DNA of 64,000 bases from the NCBI GenBank assembly GCA_023374025.1, contig SIJG01000058.1, positions 800,903-864,902 on the forward strand. Reading direction: 5' to 3'. The notes beneath the pieces were generated by a model. That model was not told the origin of the DNA. It was given only the letters and a program-made list of their open reading frames with translations, and made no database searches. This DNA is from Heterodera schachtii (Eukaryota > Nematoda > Chromadorea > Rhabditida > Heteroderidae). Each line of letters starts with the position of its first letter. Within the stretch, counting starts at the first letter, position 1. Below are positions 35,101-46,930 of the stretch, piece by piece. Position numbers and translations under genes: made by a program.

Positions 35101-36229
35101 TTCCATAAATATTTTAATTCTCAAAATTATGAATTAATCTTTAATAATTTATTTGCATTATCAAGTTAATTAATTATAAACATTTTTATAAATGAATATA
35201 TTTGTTTTATAAATTTATGAGTTTGCTCTCTCGAAAATAATATTATATTAATACTTATTTTTTATTTAAAAAATATATATTTAATACTTATTAATAATTT
35301 TCACGAAATCGTGTTTCTTATATTTATCGAAATTTTAAAAAAAAGTTAAATTTTTATGATTTTACATGTTGTAAAGTCTTTAATTATCTTATATATTAAA
35401 TAATTTTGCAACCATTTTGCACATTTAATCTATTTATTACTTTTGTTTTTATTAGAATGTGTGAAATTATTTTATTTTTATGCATTTATTCATTTTCGAT
35501 TCTTATTTTTTAAAATTGTTTTTTAAATATTTATTTTTTTAGCTTTTAATTCTTATTTTACCATCGTTTTTTTCTTTTAAATTTATTTTTATTGCATTTG
35601 GTATTAAATCCATAAAGATTGAACGTATATTTCCCGATTATTTTTTAATTAATTAAAAGAAATGTTTTCTCGATTCTTTTATTTAAAATAAGTTATTTTA
35701 TCATAGCAAATTTTTATTGTATTGAATAAATATTTCTTCAGGAACAATGTTGTCTCAATTTGTCTATTGGTTACGTTATTAAGTATGCAATTATAAATAT
35801 ATTAATTTTATAAATGACTGTAATTTTATATGAGTTCTTTCGTTAAATAGTATACATTTTAATTTCTATGCATAAGTTCATATTTTATATCAATTTGATT
35901 CTGTTGTTTCCCTTTTTTATATGCGCATTTCTTGTCTTCATAAATTACCAATATATCTAATTAGTTAAATACCTTTTATTCATATGCATTATTTAATTAT
36001 TTTCTAATTGAATGAATTAAATTTTGTCCTCGTAGCATAAATTTAGGGTAAGTAAATTAATGTTCTTTATTTTTTTATTTATTTCTTTCTTTTAATAATT
36101 ATTTGAAGATTTATCCTTTGATGTTTATTTAAACAAACAAATATAAATTTTACATATTAACATTAATTACAAGAAGACGAGAATATGTTTAATAATAATT
36201 TTATCTATAAAAACACATTGTGCTTGCAG
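29124..36229. other. T-rich DNA, intron-like, no gene seen
   Basis: About 7 kb of T-rich filler. Landmarks: acceptor-like TTTTTGCAG at 29746-29754; the conserved acceptor motif at 31454-31469; a hAT-like end at 32588 preceded by GTACATATTT repeats (32430-32588). Open frames at 29476-29697 and 32431-32643 are low-complexity or repeat-derived. Confidence 0.5.
31454..31469 (+). promoter_or_regulatory. Conserved splice-acceptor-like motif (plus copy)
   Basis: CCACAG then TGACATTATA, after a T/C-rich run. It is identical over 16 bp to the minus-strand copies at 2261-2276 and 8034-8049. Confidence 0.3.
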
Positions 36230-36299
36230 TAGCCAGCTTTTTATGGGTTCCGCTCGACAGGACTGGCCCGAAAGTAGGGTTGGCTTAGGAACACACTGA
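36230..36299 (+). CDS. Candidate exon after a TTGCAG acceptor
   Basis: Follows a textbook acceptor (CTTGCAG ending 36229). One frame reads SQLFMGSARQDWPESRVGLG then TH and stops at 36297-36299; the other two frames close sooner. GC content is about 50%, in sharp contrast to its flanks. The peptide is polar, so it would be a loop or a C-terminal end. The open frame ends at a TGA, so it may be a terminal exon. Family unknown. Confidence 0.33.
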
Positions 36300-38060
36300 A
36301 TCTGTTACAAAAATTTAAAATAAAAATACTATATATTAATTAACTTCAAAAAATTATTTGTTTTGCTTCTCCTTTTTCTCTGGCTTGCCGCCATCTATAT
36401 ATGATCGTTTAATTATAATTGATAAAATTTATTTTTAATTTCCAAAATGCATGCATGCAAATACTTACAAGTTTCAAAATTATTACTTCATATTAAATTA
36501 CACCTTGTTTAATTGAATAATTTTCTTCTATTCTTTTTAATTAGTTTAGGTAATTGATGCTCTTTTGTATATTTTCAGAGCACAAAACATTTGCGTTTGT
36601 GGGATAAATAAATATTTTTCATTCTTCTCATTTTCTCGCTGTATGGATCCATGTTCTTTTTATCTGTTACTGACCTTTTTTCCTGATATTAAAAAAATTT
36701 TACTTTTAATATTACCTATATTTTTAATACATTTTTTATTAAGATGTCAAGATATATTAGTATACTTCACGAAAAGTTTCAGTGCATTAATTCGTTGCTT
36801 ATAAGTAAAGTTATTTATCTTTTTGAAATTAATTAATTCCATTTTTATTTACTCTTCATACACAACTATAAAATTTTTTATTGAAGGGTTCAACTTGCTG
36901 AAACTTATATAATTATATAATATAGACCATAAACTCAAGCATTGATAGTTATATTTATAATTTTATTTTTAATTATTTTTATTCGAAAATTTAGATATCA
37001 CTACTTTTTTGTAACTTGTTGAAATTGTCTTCGTTATATATGATTTATTTGCACTTAGTAGTATTTTGTGGTATTAGAATAAATCAGTTCCAAATTTTAA
37101 TATATTTTTAAGGAGGAAATTTGAAAACAATATTCACATTGTCGATTACCGATTTAGTTGTTCGGATGTCATTTGTTGTTAATATTTTTTTAATTGAATT
37201 ATTTGGACATTCAAAAGTTTTTATTTTTGTTTTAATATTTGTTAGAATGCATAAACAATTTGTTGATAAAATTTTAAAAATTCTATTTACTGTTTAGCAA
37301 GTGATAATTATTAACTTGATTTTCATAAATGAAGTTGAAAATTAGTTTAAGAAAAATAAAAATGATTTTGACCAATTACATTTATATCGAGGATTTTGCC
37401 TCCAATATTCATTTTTTAAGATTAAAATAATCTTGCTCTCCATTTCCAATTTTGTCAAATGTATTAAAAGAAATGCATTGTTGTCATTATAGAAGGTATT
37501 TAATAAAAATCATAAATTAATAATTTTCTTAGGTTTTTTAAATTTTAATTAATTCTTCGATCTTTTTTATTTATTTTCGTATCCATTTTTTACGATTTTT
37601 TCCGAGAAATTCTTCTTAATATTTGCCAAGATTTGATAATTTAAATTATATTATATTTTGCCTTTGTAGATTTATGATAATGCAAACTTATATTCATATT
37701 TAATATGTATGGCTGTTAAAAAAATATAATTCCATTTTAAAACTAAAAATATCATTTGTTTTGTTAATGTTAAGCATTATTATCATTTCTCCCCTAATAA
37801 AATATTTTAATGATAAATTCACTTTTATTATTATTAATATTATTTTTTTATTTTTTTGTATTATACTTATATTATGATTTTTTTTAACATAATGTTTTTG
37901 TAGCCTGATATGATGCATTTTTAAAAGTTCATACATGCGGTTCTCTTAGCACTTTTATTTTATATCATTCAAATTTGCAAATTATTATTTATTAAATCTT
38001 AAAAAGCAAATTGTACTAGAAATAGTTCGCTTTATATTCTTTATTATCAATTAAGAAAGG
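36300..38060. other. T-rich DNA, no gene seen
   Basis: The open frames at 36565-36804 (plus) and 37700-37936 (minus) are low-complexity. ATGCATGCATGC at 36446 is a small palindrome. Confidence 0.5.
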
Positions 38061-38530
38061 GATCGTGCCGGGCCCGAATAATTGAATGGTGTCCTTCCCG
38101 AATTTAGGATTCCCCGGGATTATTGTGATTTCCCCAATTTCCCCTCCGACCTTAATTGCCCAATTCCCTTTAAATTAATTCTCCACTCCTTCTTATTTCC
38201 ACATTCTCTTCTCTTACTCTTCCATTATCCAATTAATTCGATCGATTTATTTACTTATAATTGGAAAATGGTTGTGAATTAAATATGAAAATTGAATTGC
38301 GACTTTTATGTGAAATCGGTGAAAATGGTATTGCGAATAAACGTGAAGTTGGTGAAAAATGGAATTGCGAAAAAATGTGGAATTGGTGAGATGAGAAAAA
38401 TCCGTGTCCCAAATATATTTTAGTGAAAATGGCCAAATAGAGGAAAATCCTGAGGGACGGACCGGGATGGGAGTGGGAAGAAAAAGCGAAGGTGAATTTT
38501 ATCCGGGAGTGTGGGGGTGGAAAGAAATAG
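38061..38530. repeat. Strand-biased island with a 34-bp tandem repeat
   Basis: 38061-38235 is pyrimidine-rich (CCTTCCC, TTTCCCC, CTCTTCTC), and 38260-38530 is purine-rich (GGGACGGACCGGGATGGGAG). Within it, 38296-38397 is about three units of 34 bp starting ATTGCGA and containing GTGAA..GGTGAAAA. It is related in style to the island at 50.35-50.48 kb (AATTGGTGA motifs). Frames crossing it on both strands are not convincing genes. Confidence 0.6.
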
Positions 38531-41380
38531 GGGTACTGTACTTAACAATTATATATTTTCTTTTTACTTCTGTAATCGTAAAATTCCTATATCATCTTTG
38601 TTATTGGTTTAATATAATGCAGCGACAAATTTTTTGTTTATGTGTCGTACTATTGTCAAGAATTTATTTTATCAGATACATAAATATTTTCTTGATCAAG
38701 AATAATAAATTTTTATTGTTCTATTAGGAGAATATGGAATGAATTTGAATTATTTTCTTAATAATTAATCTTTTACGATGAATATGGAATTAATATGGTA
38801 AGAAAAATTTTACTGGAAAAAGTCACAAATTCAGTAAATTATTAAAACCCATTAAATATTTTAATAAATTTCTATTAAGTTATGTTTTATATACTCAATA
38901 AAATTCAAAAAGATCAATTTAATTTTTCTGTATTAAGCGTCATTTTGTAAGAAAATGTTAAATATATTTAAAGAATTTCAATATTTTCACTAGTCACTTG
39001 GTGGAGAAATTAAATTCGTTGCTCGTAGGTTTTCTTATTTATAAATTTGGGGTTTTGCAAATCTAATTTTAATCTTTCGTAAGTTAAAACCCATATTATT
39101 TTTTTATAAAATTACGCAAACAAAAAAGATAAAAAAATTTTGAATGTCAATTTTTAACTTTTTTTACATTTTTTCAATTTTTTGCTTGAAATTCCAATTA
39201 GTCTTAATATTTTTCTTTAAATTTACATGATAGTAATTTTATACATTTTAAATTTTTAGTGATTTTATGCATTTTAATTTTTTTTAATTTAATGTTGTTA
39301 TGTTTTTTTAACTTGGATATTTCTGTTTGGTTGATAAAGTATTGAATCATATTTCTAGTGACAGATTTATTAAATATTTAATAAAGTTTTATAAATTAAA
39401 TATTATATTATTTCGCTTTCTTGCTAATTTCCTCGGTTGTTGAAAACGAGCTTTTGGTGGGGCATGCTTCTTTAGCTAATTAAAATTTGATTTTTAAAGA
39501 ATTTGATCATTTTTTAAATCATTAAAATTAAAGTGAATTTGCTTTATCTTTCAACTATAAAATTTAATATTCACAATTTTGCCTCTTTGAGTCAAGATTT
39601 TTGGGAACTGTATCTTGCATTACGTTCCATTTCTTAATTTTTTTTATTAATCTGTTTATTGTTTATGCTTTTCTCCGTCTCTAATTTTATTTATATATTT
39701 GGATTAATCTTTCGTTGAGTAGTCAAGTATAAAAAAATTATTTTATTTATAAATAATGAAGTAATTATTAACTAATTTTCATTATGTTCTAAAAATTTTT
39801 TTTATTAAATACCCTGCCACCGCATCACAAAGAATTATTTGATTGTGTATTATTTATTTTTTGTTGTTTTATTTTTATTTAATTTAAATATATTTTTCTA
39901 CTTTATTTTTTTGTATTTTGCTGTTTAATATCGTTTTTTATTTTTTAATTAATTATTTTTTATTTTTCCATGACATCACAAAGATTCTCTTTTGCACTGG
40001 AGATTTTTTGTTTATTCTAACCCATTGTAATATTATTGATTTTTAAATTATCTTATTGGAATCAAATACTATTATTTCTTGTCCATTACGAGACGTCCTA
40101 GCCTTGTATAGGTTCAATATGTTTTGTTATCATTTGTTGTTTTTTATGCATTTAATGTGAAGATTTTGACATATAAAAATTGGACATGCTGACTTGTTCC
40201 ATTATTGCTACTTTTTTAATTGGTCTTTTTTAATAAAATCCACGAAAGGAAGTGAATAACATTTTTTTATTAAAAGATTTAAATTTTCAGAATTTTTTAC
40301 TTGCATTATTTTTCAAATGAAAAAAATAAAATAATTTTTATTGCTTTAAATTATTTATTAGTTATTTACAAATTTTCAAAATTCTTGAACAATTATATTT
40401 TCTTATGTATTAAATTATTTATGTTTGAATTATTTTATTAGTCATTATTAGAAATGTAATATGCAGGTATAAATTATTTTTTTATAATTTATTTGTTATT
40501 ATAATATAGTTTCCACAAAATCTGTATCAAATACTTTGCAATTAAATCATTCTTAGAATTATATTAGTTTATTTTTTGGTTAATTTATAATCTTTATTTA
40601 TACTATTAAATTAATAGCTAATAGGTTTCATATTTTTAACTTGTAACATGGTGGGATCAGACTTCATTTCACAACGAGCTGTATTAATAATTTAAAATTA
40701 ATGCTTTTTTCAAATTTTATAGTTATAAAAAATGTCGCAGTAAATTATTTTTTCACATTCTGCAACGGTGGTTTCTTATTATTTAATGAATTACATTTAA
40801 ACTTGATCATGAATCGAGTTTAGGACCATTAGATCAATATTTATTTTAATTAAAGGCTGTTGATTCTTAATTTAACAATAGATTAATTTATTTACCAATT
40901 TTATTTTTCAGTTTTGAAAAAATAATAATGCAAAAGCTAATGTTACTCATGGCAATAAAGATGTTGTTTTAATTTTAATGATATTTATGAATAAGTTAGT
41001 TTGCAATTCAAAAAAATATTATTTACCAAATTAATCATCAAAATCAATTATTTTCTTTATTTCATTGGGTTTACAATCTTTTATTTGCTAGAATTATTAA
41101 TTATTATTTCATGTCGACTACAAAATTTTGCTGCTCTTCCATATCTTGTTATAATTGGATTTTCGTTAAATGTTTCATTTTGAAAAACACTTAATTTCAA
41201 ATGTTATTGTTTAATCGTTTCTTTTTTATTAATAAAATTTTATTTTATTTTTTAAAGCTTCTGCAGTATAACAATATTAACTTTTTCGACTATATTTTTT
41301 TGTTTTTGACCGAACAATAAATCACTTTTTATTTATTTAAATTATCCAAATAACTGATTAGTTTACATCAGCTTTCATTA
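38531..41380. other. T-rich DNA, left part of a duplicated unit
   Basis: Short blocks are collinear with 45890-46450: 38816-38860 (AAAGTCACAAATTCAGTAAA), 39045-39125 (TTTTGCAAATCTAATTTTAA) and 41020-41240 (TTTCATTGGGTTTACAA). Aside from the 39421 exon candidate I see no gene. Confidence 0.5.
39421..39483 (+). CDS. Candidate exon, loop-like
   Basis: A plus-strand frame LLISSVVENELLVGHASLAN, extending upstream as an open hydrophobic stretch. The ENELLVGH part is more GC-rich than its flanks. It would suit the junction of a helix and an external loop. No second copy was noticed. Confidence 0.22.
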   Translation: MLISSVVENELLVGHASLAN

Positions 41381-41461
41381 ATGCCTTATATATCGGCCAT
41401 TCTCGTGCTCTCGCGCATGAAACGGTTTGTAAGTTTTTTTGCTCCTCCAAACATGTTTTAA
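41381..41461 (+). CDS. Candidate exon, helix-basic loop, copy 1
   Basis: A 26-codon frame from an ATG: YISAILVLSRMKRFVSFFAP then PNMF and stop. A GTAAGT consensus donor lies at 41429, directly after SRMKRF, so the exon may end there. In copy 2 (46544) the donor is changed to GTAACT and the frame continues much further. The helix ending in a basic loop resembles the TM1-ICL1 junction of 7TM receptors. A single-base difference near the end breaks the frame relative to copy 2. Confidence 0.33.
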   Translation: MPYISAILVLSRMKRFVSFFAPPNMF

Positions 41462-44404
41462 ATTCAATGCTTTTAATCTCTTCTAATTTTTTATTTTTTA
41501 AATATATATTGTCGATTTTTAAGTTATGAAATATAATGAATTTGTTATGAATTTTAACATGGATTATTTATTTTTAATATATTATTTTTTTTGCAAAATC
41601 AATATCGAAATTTTTGAGATTAAATTATTAGAATAGATTTATTTACTCGTGTCTTGGGTTCAGAGGCCATAACGGCAGAAACAATTGATAGTTGAAGGTT
41701 TTGCCCCTGATTGGGCTAGTTTGTTTCATTCTTTATTTTGGTTAATAACATTTTTTAACTGATTTTTTACCTCAAAAAATAAGCTTTTTTTATGGCATCT
41801 TGCTTATACTTTTATTTGCAATTAAAAAATTAAATTAGTAATATAAAAATAAAAAAAGATTTTTTCTGCTATTTAAAATTCAGATATATCACAAATTTTT
41901 CAAATGGTATAAAAAAATTAAATAATAATTTTTTAAAACTACTAATAATTTATTTAAAAAAGGCAATAAAAATATTTAAAAAATTATCTAATTATTTTCT
42001 CTTTAACGCATGCTTTTTGAATTTTTGAATAAAAAAAGTAGTGTAATAAAATTTTGTTTAACTTTGAAAATATATGTTCCAAGCGCTCCGAATGCTTCTG
42101 TTTTAGATTTTCAAAGCTTTACATAAAATTAATATTTTTGTTTATTTCTTCTTAATCGTTAAAAAATAATCGATTTTTTATCATTTATATTTATTGTTTT
42201 TTATTCTTAATTTCAACATTTTTTAATATTCGACGCATAAAATATAAGATTATTTTTATTTTCACAACTTATAAGGAGAATATTGTAAAAAGGTCACATT
42301 TCCTTTTAAATAAAATCGTAAAAAGTTTTTTTGTATAATTTTATTTGACTTACGTGCAACCAAGTATATTTCCTTGTGGATCAACGCAATCTAGTTTCTA
42401 ATTAATGAATTATTTATTAAATTAGTAATCATCAACCTCCCTCTTTGTAAACTGTTTAAATTTATTATTATTTTTTATTTGTTTTATATTTTCTGTTATT
42501 ACATCATGCAAAATCAAATACCTTGCGTTCTTTCACCACTTGCGGAAAAAGAACATGCAAATTGAAACTTTATGAAAATATTTTTGAAGAATTTACTAAT
42601 TTTCTTCGGAATATTAGCATTCAAATAATTATTTATTTTTATTTATTTTTGCTATTTCTTTTATTTTTTATGTTTAATTCCGCTTCTTTTAATTATTATT
42701 TAAAATTTTGCCAGTAAAAGTTCTAAATGATTAATTAAATTCTATTAACTTATTATTGGTTATTTACGGATATCTATTATTTTAGTTTATGCGTAATTTA
42801 TTTTGATTGTGTTTTTGCACTTTAATGCAATTTTTAAAAAAATACAATTTTTTTCATGTAAATTTTTGCATATTTTAAATCGTATTACTAATGTTTCTTT
42901 TATGAAACTTATTGTTATTTTAAAAAATTTTTATTTAATTTTTTTCTAATAATTCTTTTTCATTTAAAATTTTACTACATTTTTCATAAATTATTAAAAA
43001 CTGCAATTATTTTATAAATCAAGTTAAATTTAATTTGAAAATAATTTTACTATTTTTACTTGCAATTATTACTGCTTTGTTTTTTAATTGTTATTGCTTC
43101 TTTTTAAGTTTCTTCCTCATGCCCATTCGGCAAAAATAAATGGTGCTTGCTAACTGTAGTACTTTGGTTTTCTATAAATAAAATTCTGTTAAATAAATTT
43201 CCGAATGCATTTCTCTTAATAAATTTATTTGAATTCAAATTTTAAAATTAATATTTTAACAATTTTTATGAAAACTTAATTTTTCGAATATGCATTATTG
43301 AAATTTGAAAGGATGATTATTAAGAAGTTTATTCTTGGTTTTTTAAAAAGATATAACTCGGACATTTATCGCATTTTTTACGGTGCTTTTTTTACTTTAA
43401 TTAGATTTTTGTTTTAAATCACACTTTATAGTATTGGTGTTAACTTTATCATTATTTAAATTTTGAAGGTGAAGCAGTTATCGTTTCATTTAAAAAGCTG
43501 TTTATTTTACTTTATTATCATCTGCTCTTATAAATTTTTTTATTATTGGTTATTTATTATTTTGTTTTATTTTTTTCTATTAGCATTTTTGTAACTTGAA
43601 AGTGTTTTGGTTTTTTTCTAATAAATAATCTTATTTTATTTCGCTATTTTTTAGTTTCATTTTTTGAACTCCTCTAAAGTACTTTGGTTCCTCAAGTGTC
43701 CTTTAGGCTATCAAGTGATTTTTCGGGATGGAATCCTTTCTACAATACCTTTAATTTATTAATTTTATTTTGATTTACAATACAGCAAATAAAAAAAATT
43801 AGTTTTGTCTTATGTTCCGTTTATGTTTCTGTTTTTGTAAAGTCTACAATTTTTGTTTTTTGTTTTGACTGTAATAAAAAATAAATTTTAGTGCTTGCGT
43901 ATTATATGTATTCAAAAAATTTTGAATTCATTATTAATTAGTGCTTTTTTAATTCAATTCTTTATTTAGGCCTTTTGCTTATTATATTCTATTACAAAAT
44001 TTATGCATTTAAGATTTGTTATTTGTAATTTGATGCATTTAATTGTAAAGTACAAAATTTTGATGGATGCTAACAAATGTTAAAAATTAAGTTTAAATTA
44101 ATAAGAGAATTAGTACTTTTTTACTTTTTATATAATATTTTAATTTATTTTTTGGGTTTTGTAAACTTTTGTATATTAATTAAAGAAATATTTTTTTTAA
44201 ATTTAAAGCTAATTTTAATTGAATGTGAAGGAATTTTGTATTTTAAAATAATTTTTTTAGCCATCTTATTTAATAATCGTAATTCGTTCATTTGATTAAA
44301 TAAAATATCTTTCAGCATAAAATCTTTATTATTCATTTATTTATTTAATGGTAAGTAATTTTTATATATTTTTAAATGATAATTATAAAAAAATTAATTC
44401 AAAT
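41462..44404. other. T-rich DNA; contains the second 670-bp duplicate
   Basis: 41640-41760 has two exon-like readings (IYSCLGFRGHNGRNN; EGFAPDWASLFHSLFWLI). The latter is related in frame to 54659-54712 (EGFALLKSACFDYSSWYK). 42720-43390 is the long duplicate of 20690-21360. Remaining frames, including 42523-42717 and 44077-44336, are low-complexity. Confidence 0.4.
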
Positions 44405-44530
44405 GATTTCGGCAGCCATTTTTATTACGACGCTGCCGCTTCCGGCGCGCCGCGACGGGATCACCGGCGGTTGACGAATGGTGGAAGACCACCCGGAACA
44501 ACGGTCGGTAGTCAGGCGCATGCTGAATTT
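44405..44530. other. GC-rich island of foreign appearance
   Basis: About 120 bp at over 60% GC (for example CGCTGCCGCTTCCGGCGCGC) sits in roughly 80% AT DNA with abrupt edges. One plus frame reads YDAAASGAPRRDHRRLTNGG and one minus frame reads CSGWSSTIRQPPVIPSRRAG; both are open throughout, so neither can be preferred. Possibilities are a short exon, a horizontally acquired fragment or a repeat core. I do not recognise it. Confidence 0.5.
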
Positions 44531-46543
44531 ATTTTCGTTTCCATGAATATCTATTGTTTAAGTTTAATAAATTCGCTAATATTTTTTCAAATGAGTAATT
44601 TTTAGACTTTTAAAACATTAATTCTTTTTTAAAATTTTGGATATTACGTAATTAAAATTTTATTGAATTTATTTTTTTTTACACGATTATCGGTCCTTGA
44701 AAACATGACCATTTCGGCATGAAAACATTTTCTTATTTAAATAAAACAATATATTAATTCAGGATTTGATAAAATTAGTTAAATTATTACGGGATTAAAT
44801 GTTCATTTGAGAAAAGTTTTTCCAAAACAATATTTTAAAATATTTATTTTCCACATAGAATCCCTTATTGTTGATTTGTTCCTTTATTGAAAAAATAATT
44901 TGACATTTTTTAAAATGTATAACGACATTAAATATATTTATATATATTATATGTAATGTTTTCCTACTATTTCGTCAAAAATGAAGGGGCTTAATTTAAT
45001 CTTTTTTGGATAATATTGGTTTTCATTAATTTTTTTTATTAAACTAACTTTTTTCTTTGATATTCAGTAGGATTCTTGCGAGTATAATATATAGATTTAT
45101 ATTTTTTAAGACGTATGATTGTGTTTATGAGTTTAAATTATTTCATAAACAAGGACAAGAATATTTATAAAATATTTTATGAAACATGAATTTAATTGAA
45201 TTATATGGTATTTCATGACTAACATCACCTTTTCCAAAAACCTTCTCACTTTCCAAAAAATGCCTTTTAATGCGTAATTAATCATTTTAAAGTTGCATTG
45301 GTATATTATTTTTATAAGTTTTTAAAAAAATTCAATTCATTTATTTGACTTAATTAGTAATATTGTTTTTATAGAAATGATAATAGTTTATTAAACGAAA
45401 TTGATATATTTCAATATTTGGGTTTACTATTTTCATTGTTTATTTTTTAAAGTAAAATTATATCAATTATAATTTTCATAATAATAATTTTCTTATTTTA
45501 TTGAACATATTTCAATAATTTATACAATCCTATTACTTAATTATTTACTTCGCTTTTCTGTGTCCTTTATCATTTTCAATTAACATAAAATAATAATGAA
45601 TATAATAAACTATTCGTATTTTTTAATATTAGCTTTTCTTGCATCCGTGATGTTTTTTTCATATGCAGTTCTAAAGTTACTTTTTTAAATTTTAACACTT
45701 GTATCATTTCAAGTTTTTAGTTTATATCAACCCAGTTTACTTTTGATTTTGTATCATTGAAATTAGCAAATTTTGTTTTACATATAAAAAAGCAAATTGT
45801 AATAGAAATTGCTCATTTTATTTTTTTATTATCTTATATTCTTTTCGTTCGTCTTCTATAATGGTCAAATTCCAACATTATTATCATTAATCATCTGAAA
45901 AAGTCACAAATTCAGTAAATTATTAAAACCCATTAAACATTTTAATAAATTCATTTGAAATTTCTTTTCTTATTTTGTTGCGCATTGATTCTCTGTGGGA
46001 AAAATTGATGATATTGTTTTTATTTTCATTAAATTTAATAATTAATAATCTATTTTCATTTTCAATAATTATGCTTTATATAGCAATAAAATTCAAAAAG
46101 ACCAATTTTAATTGTCTGTATTCAAGATAAGTTTGTTGATTGTCGGTTTTCATAATTATAAATTTGTGTTTTTGCAAATCTAATTTTAATCTTTAATAAG
46201 TTAAAACCCATATTATTTTTTATATAATTACCCAAACAAAATATATTATTTACTAAACTTAACCAACAAAGTTATTTATTTTCTTTATTTCATTGGGTTT
46301 TACAACATTTTATTTGATAGAATTATTAATTATGTCGACTAGAAAATTTTGTTGTTCTTTGCCTTGTTACATATCATGTTATAATTGGTTTTTTGTTAAA
46401 TGTTGCATTTTGCAACACACGTAATTTCATATTGTTATTTGTTTAATTCTGTTTTTTACCGATAAATAAAACAGTTTTTATTTATTTAAATTATCCAAAT
46501 AACTGTTTAGTTTACATTTAATCAGCTTTCATTAATGCCTTAG
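44531..46543. other. T-rich DNA, no gene seen
   Basis: Contains the second copies (45895-46450) of the 38.8-41.2 kb blocks, in the same order but more tightly spaced. Otherwise featureless. Confidence 0.5.
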
Positions 46544-46669
46544 GTATCGGCCGTTCTCGTGCTCTCGCGCATGAAACGGTTTGTAACTTTTTTTGCTCCT
46601 CCAAACAGTGTTTTAAATTCAATGCTTTTAATCTCTTCTAATTTTTTATTCTTTAAATATATAATTTAA
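46544..46669 (+). CDS. Candidate exon, TM1-loop-TM2-like, copy 2
   Basis: A 41-codon plus-strand frame after a CTTAG acceptor-like site: VSAVLVLSRMKRFVTFFAPP then NSVLNSMLLISSNFLFF. Hydrophobic helix, basic loop, PPN, then a second helix is the layout of TM1-ICL1-TM2 in many rhodopsin-like and nematode chemoreceptor-type 7TM proteins. The DNA is almost identical to 41391-41510 (same GTTCTCGTGCTCTCGCGCAT-type core) but with an intact frame. It is one of the better family hints in the window, yet it lacks the N and D residues normally conserved in TM1 and TM2. Confidence 0.38.
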   Translation, partial: VSAVLVLSRMKRFVTFFAPPNSVLNSMLLISSNFLFFKYII

Positions 46670-46867
46670 AATGAGTCGGCTTTATTTATCATTGAATTTG
46701 ATAGCAATTCTTTTAATTAATTAATTTTAAATCATTTTTTTATTTTATTTAGAGGCATTTTGCTATTTTATTTGATATTCTTCTGACATAAAATTCAGTA
46801 TCACAATTATTGATGGAAAAATATTAAAATAAATTTTGACTATTTTTTCATATTGACTATTTAAGTA

Positions 46868-46930
46868 ATGAAGATTTTGAATGTTCGGTTCAATCGACTT
46901 GCTAGCCGGAAAAACCTCCTAATTTTTTGA
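46868..46930 (+). CDS. Candidate exon, basic loop, copy 1
   Basis: A 20-codon plus-strand frame, KILNVRFNRLASRKNLLIF. The paralogue at 59577 reads LNFRFNRLARRKIILVEKAG in the same frame. The flanking DNA is also collinear (46740-47000 with 59470-59720), so this is a segmental duplicate. A basic amphipathic loop is consistent with a cytoplasmic loop of a membrane receptor. Confidence 0.3.
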   Translation: MKILNVRFNRLASRKNLLIF

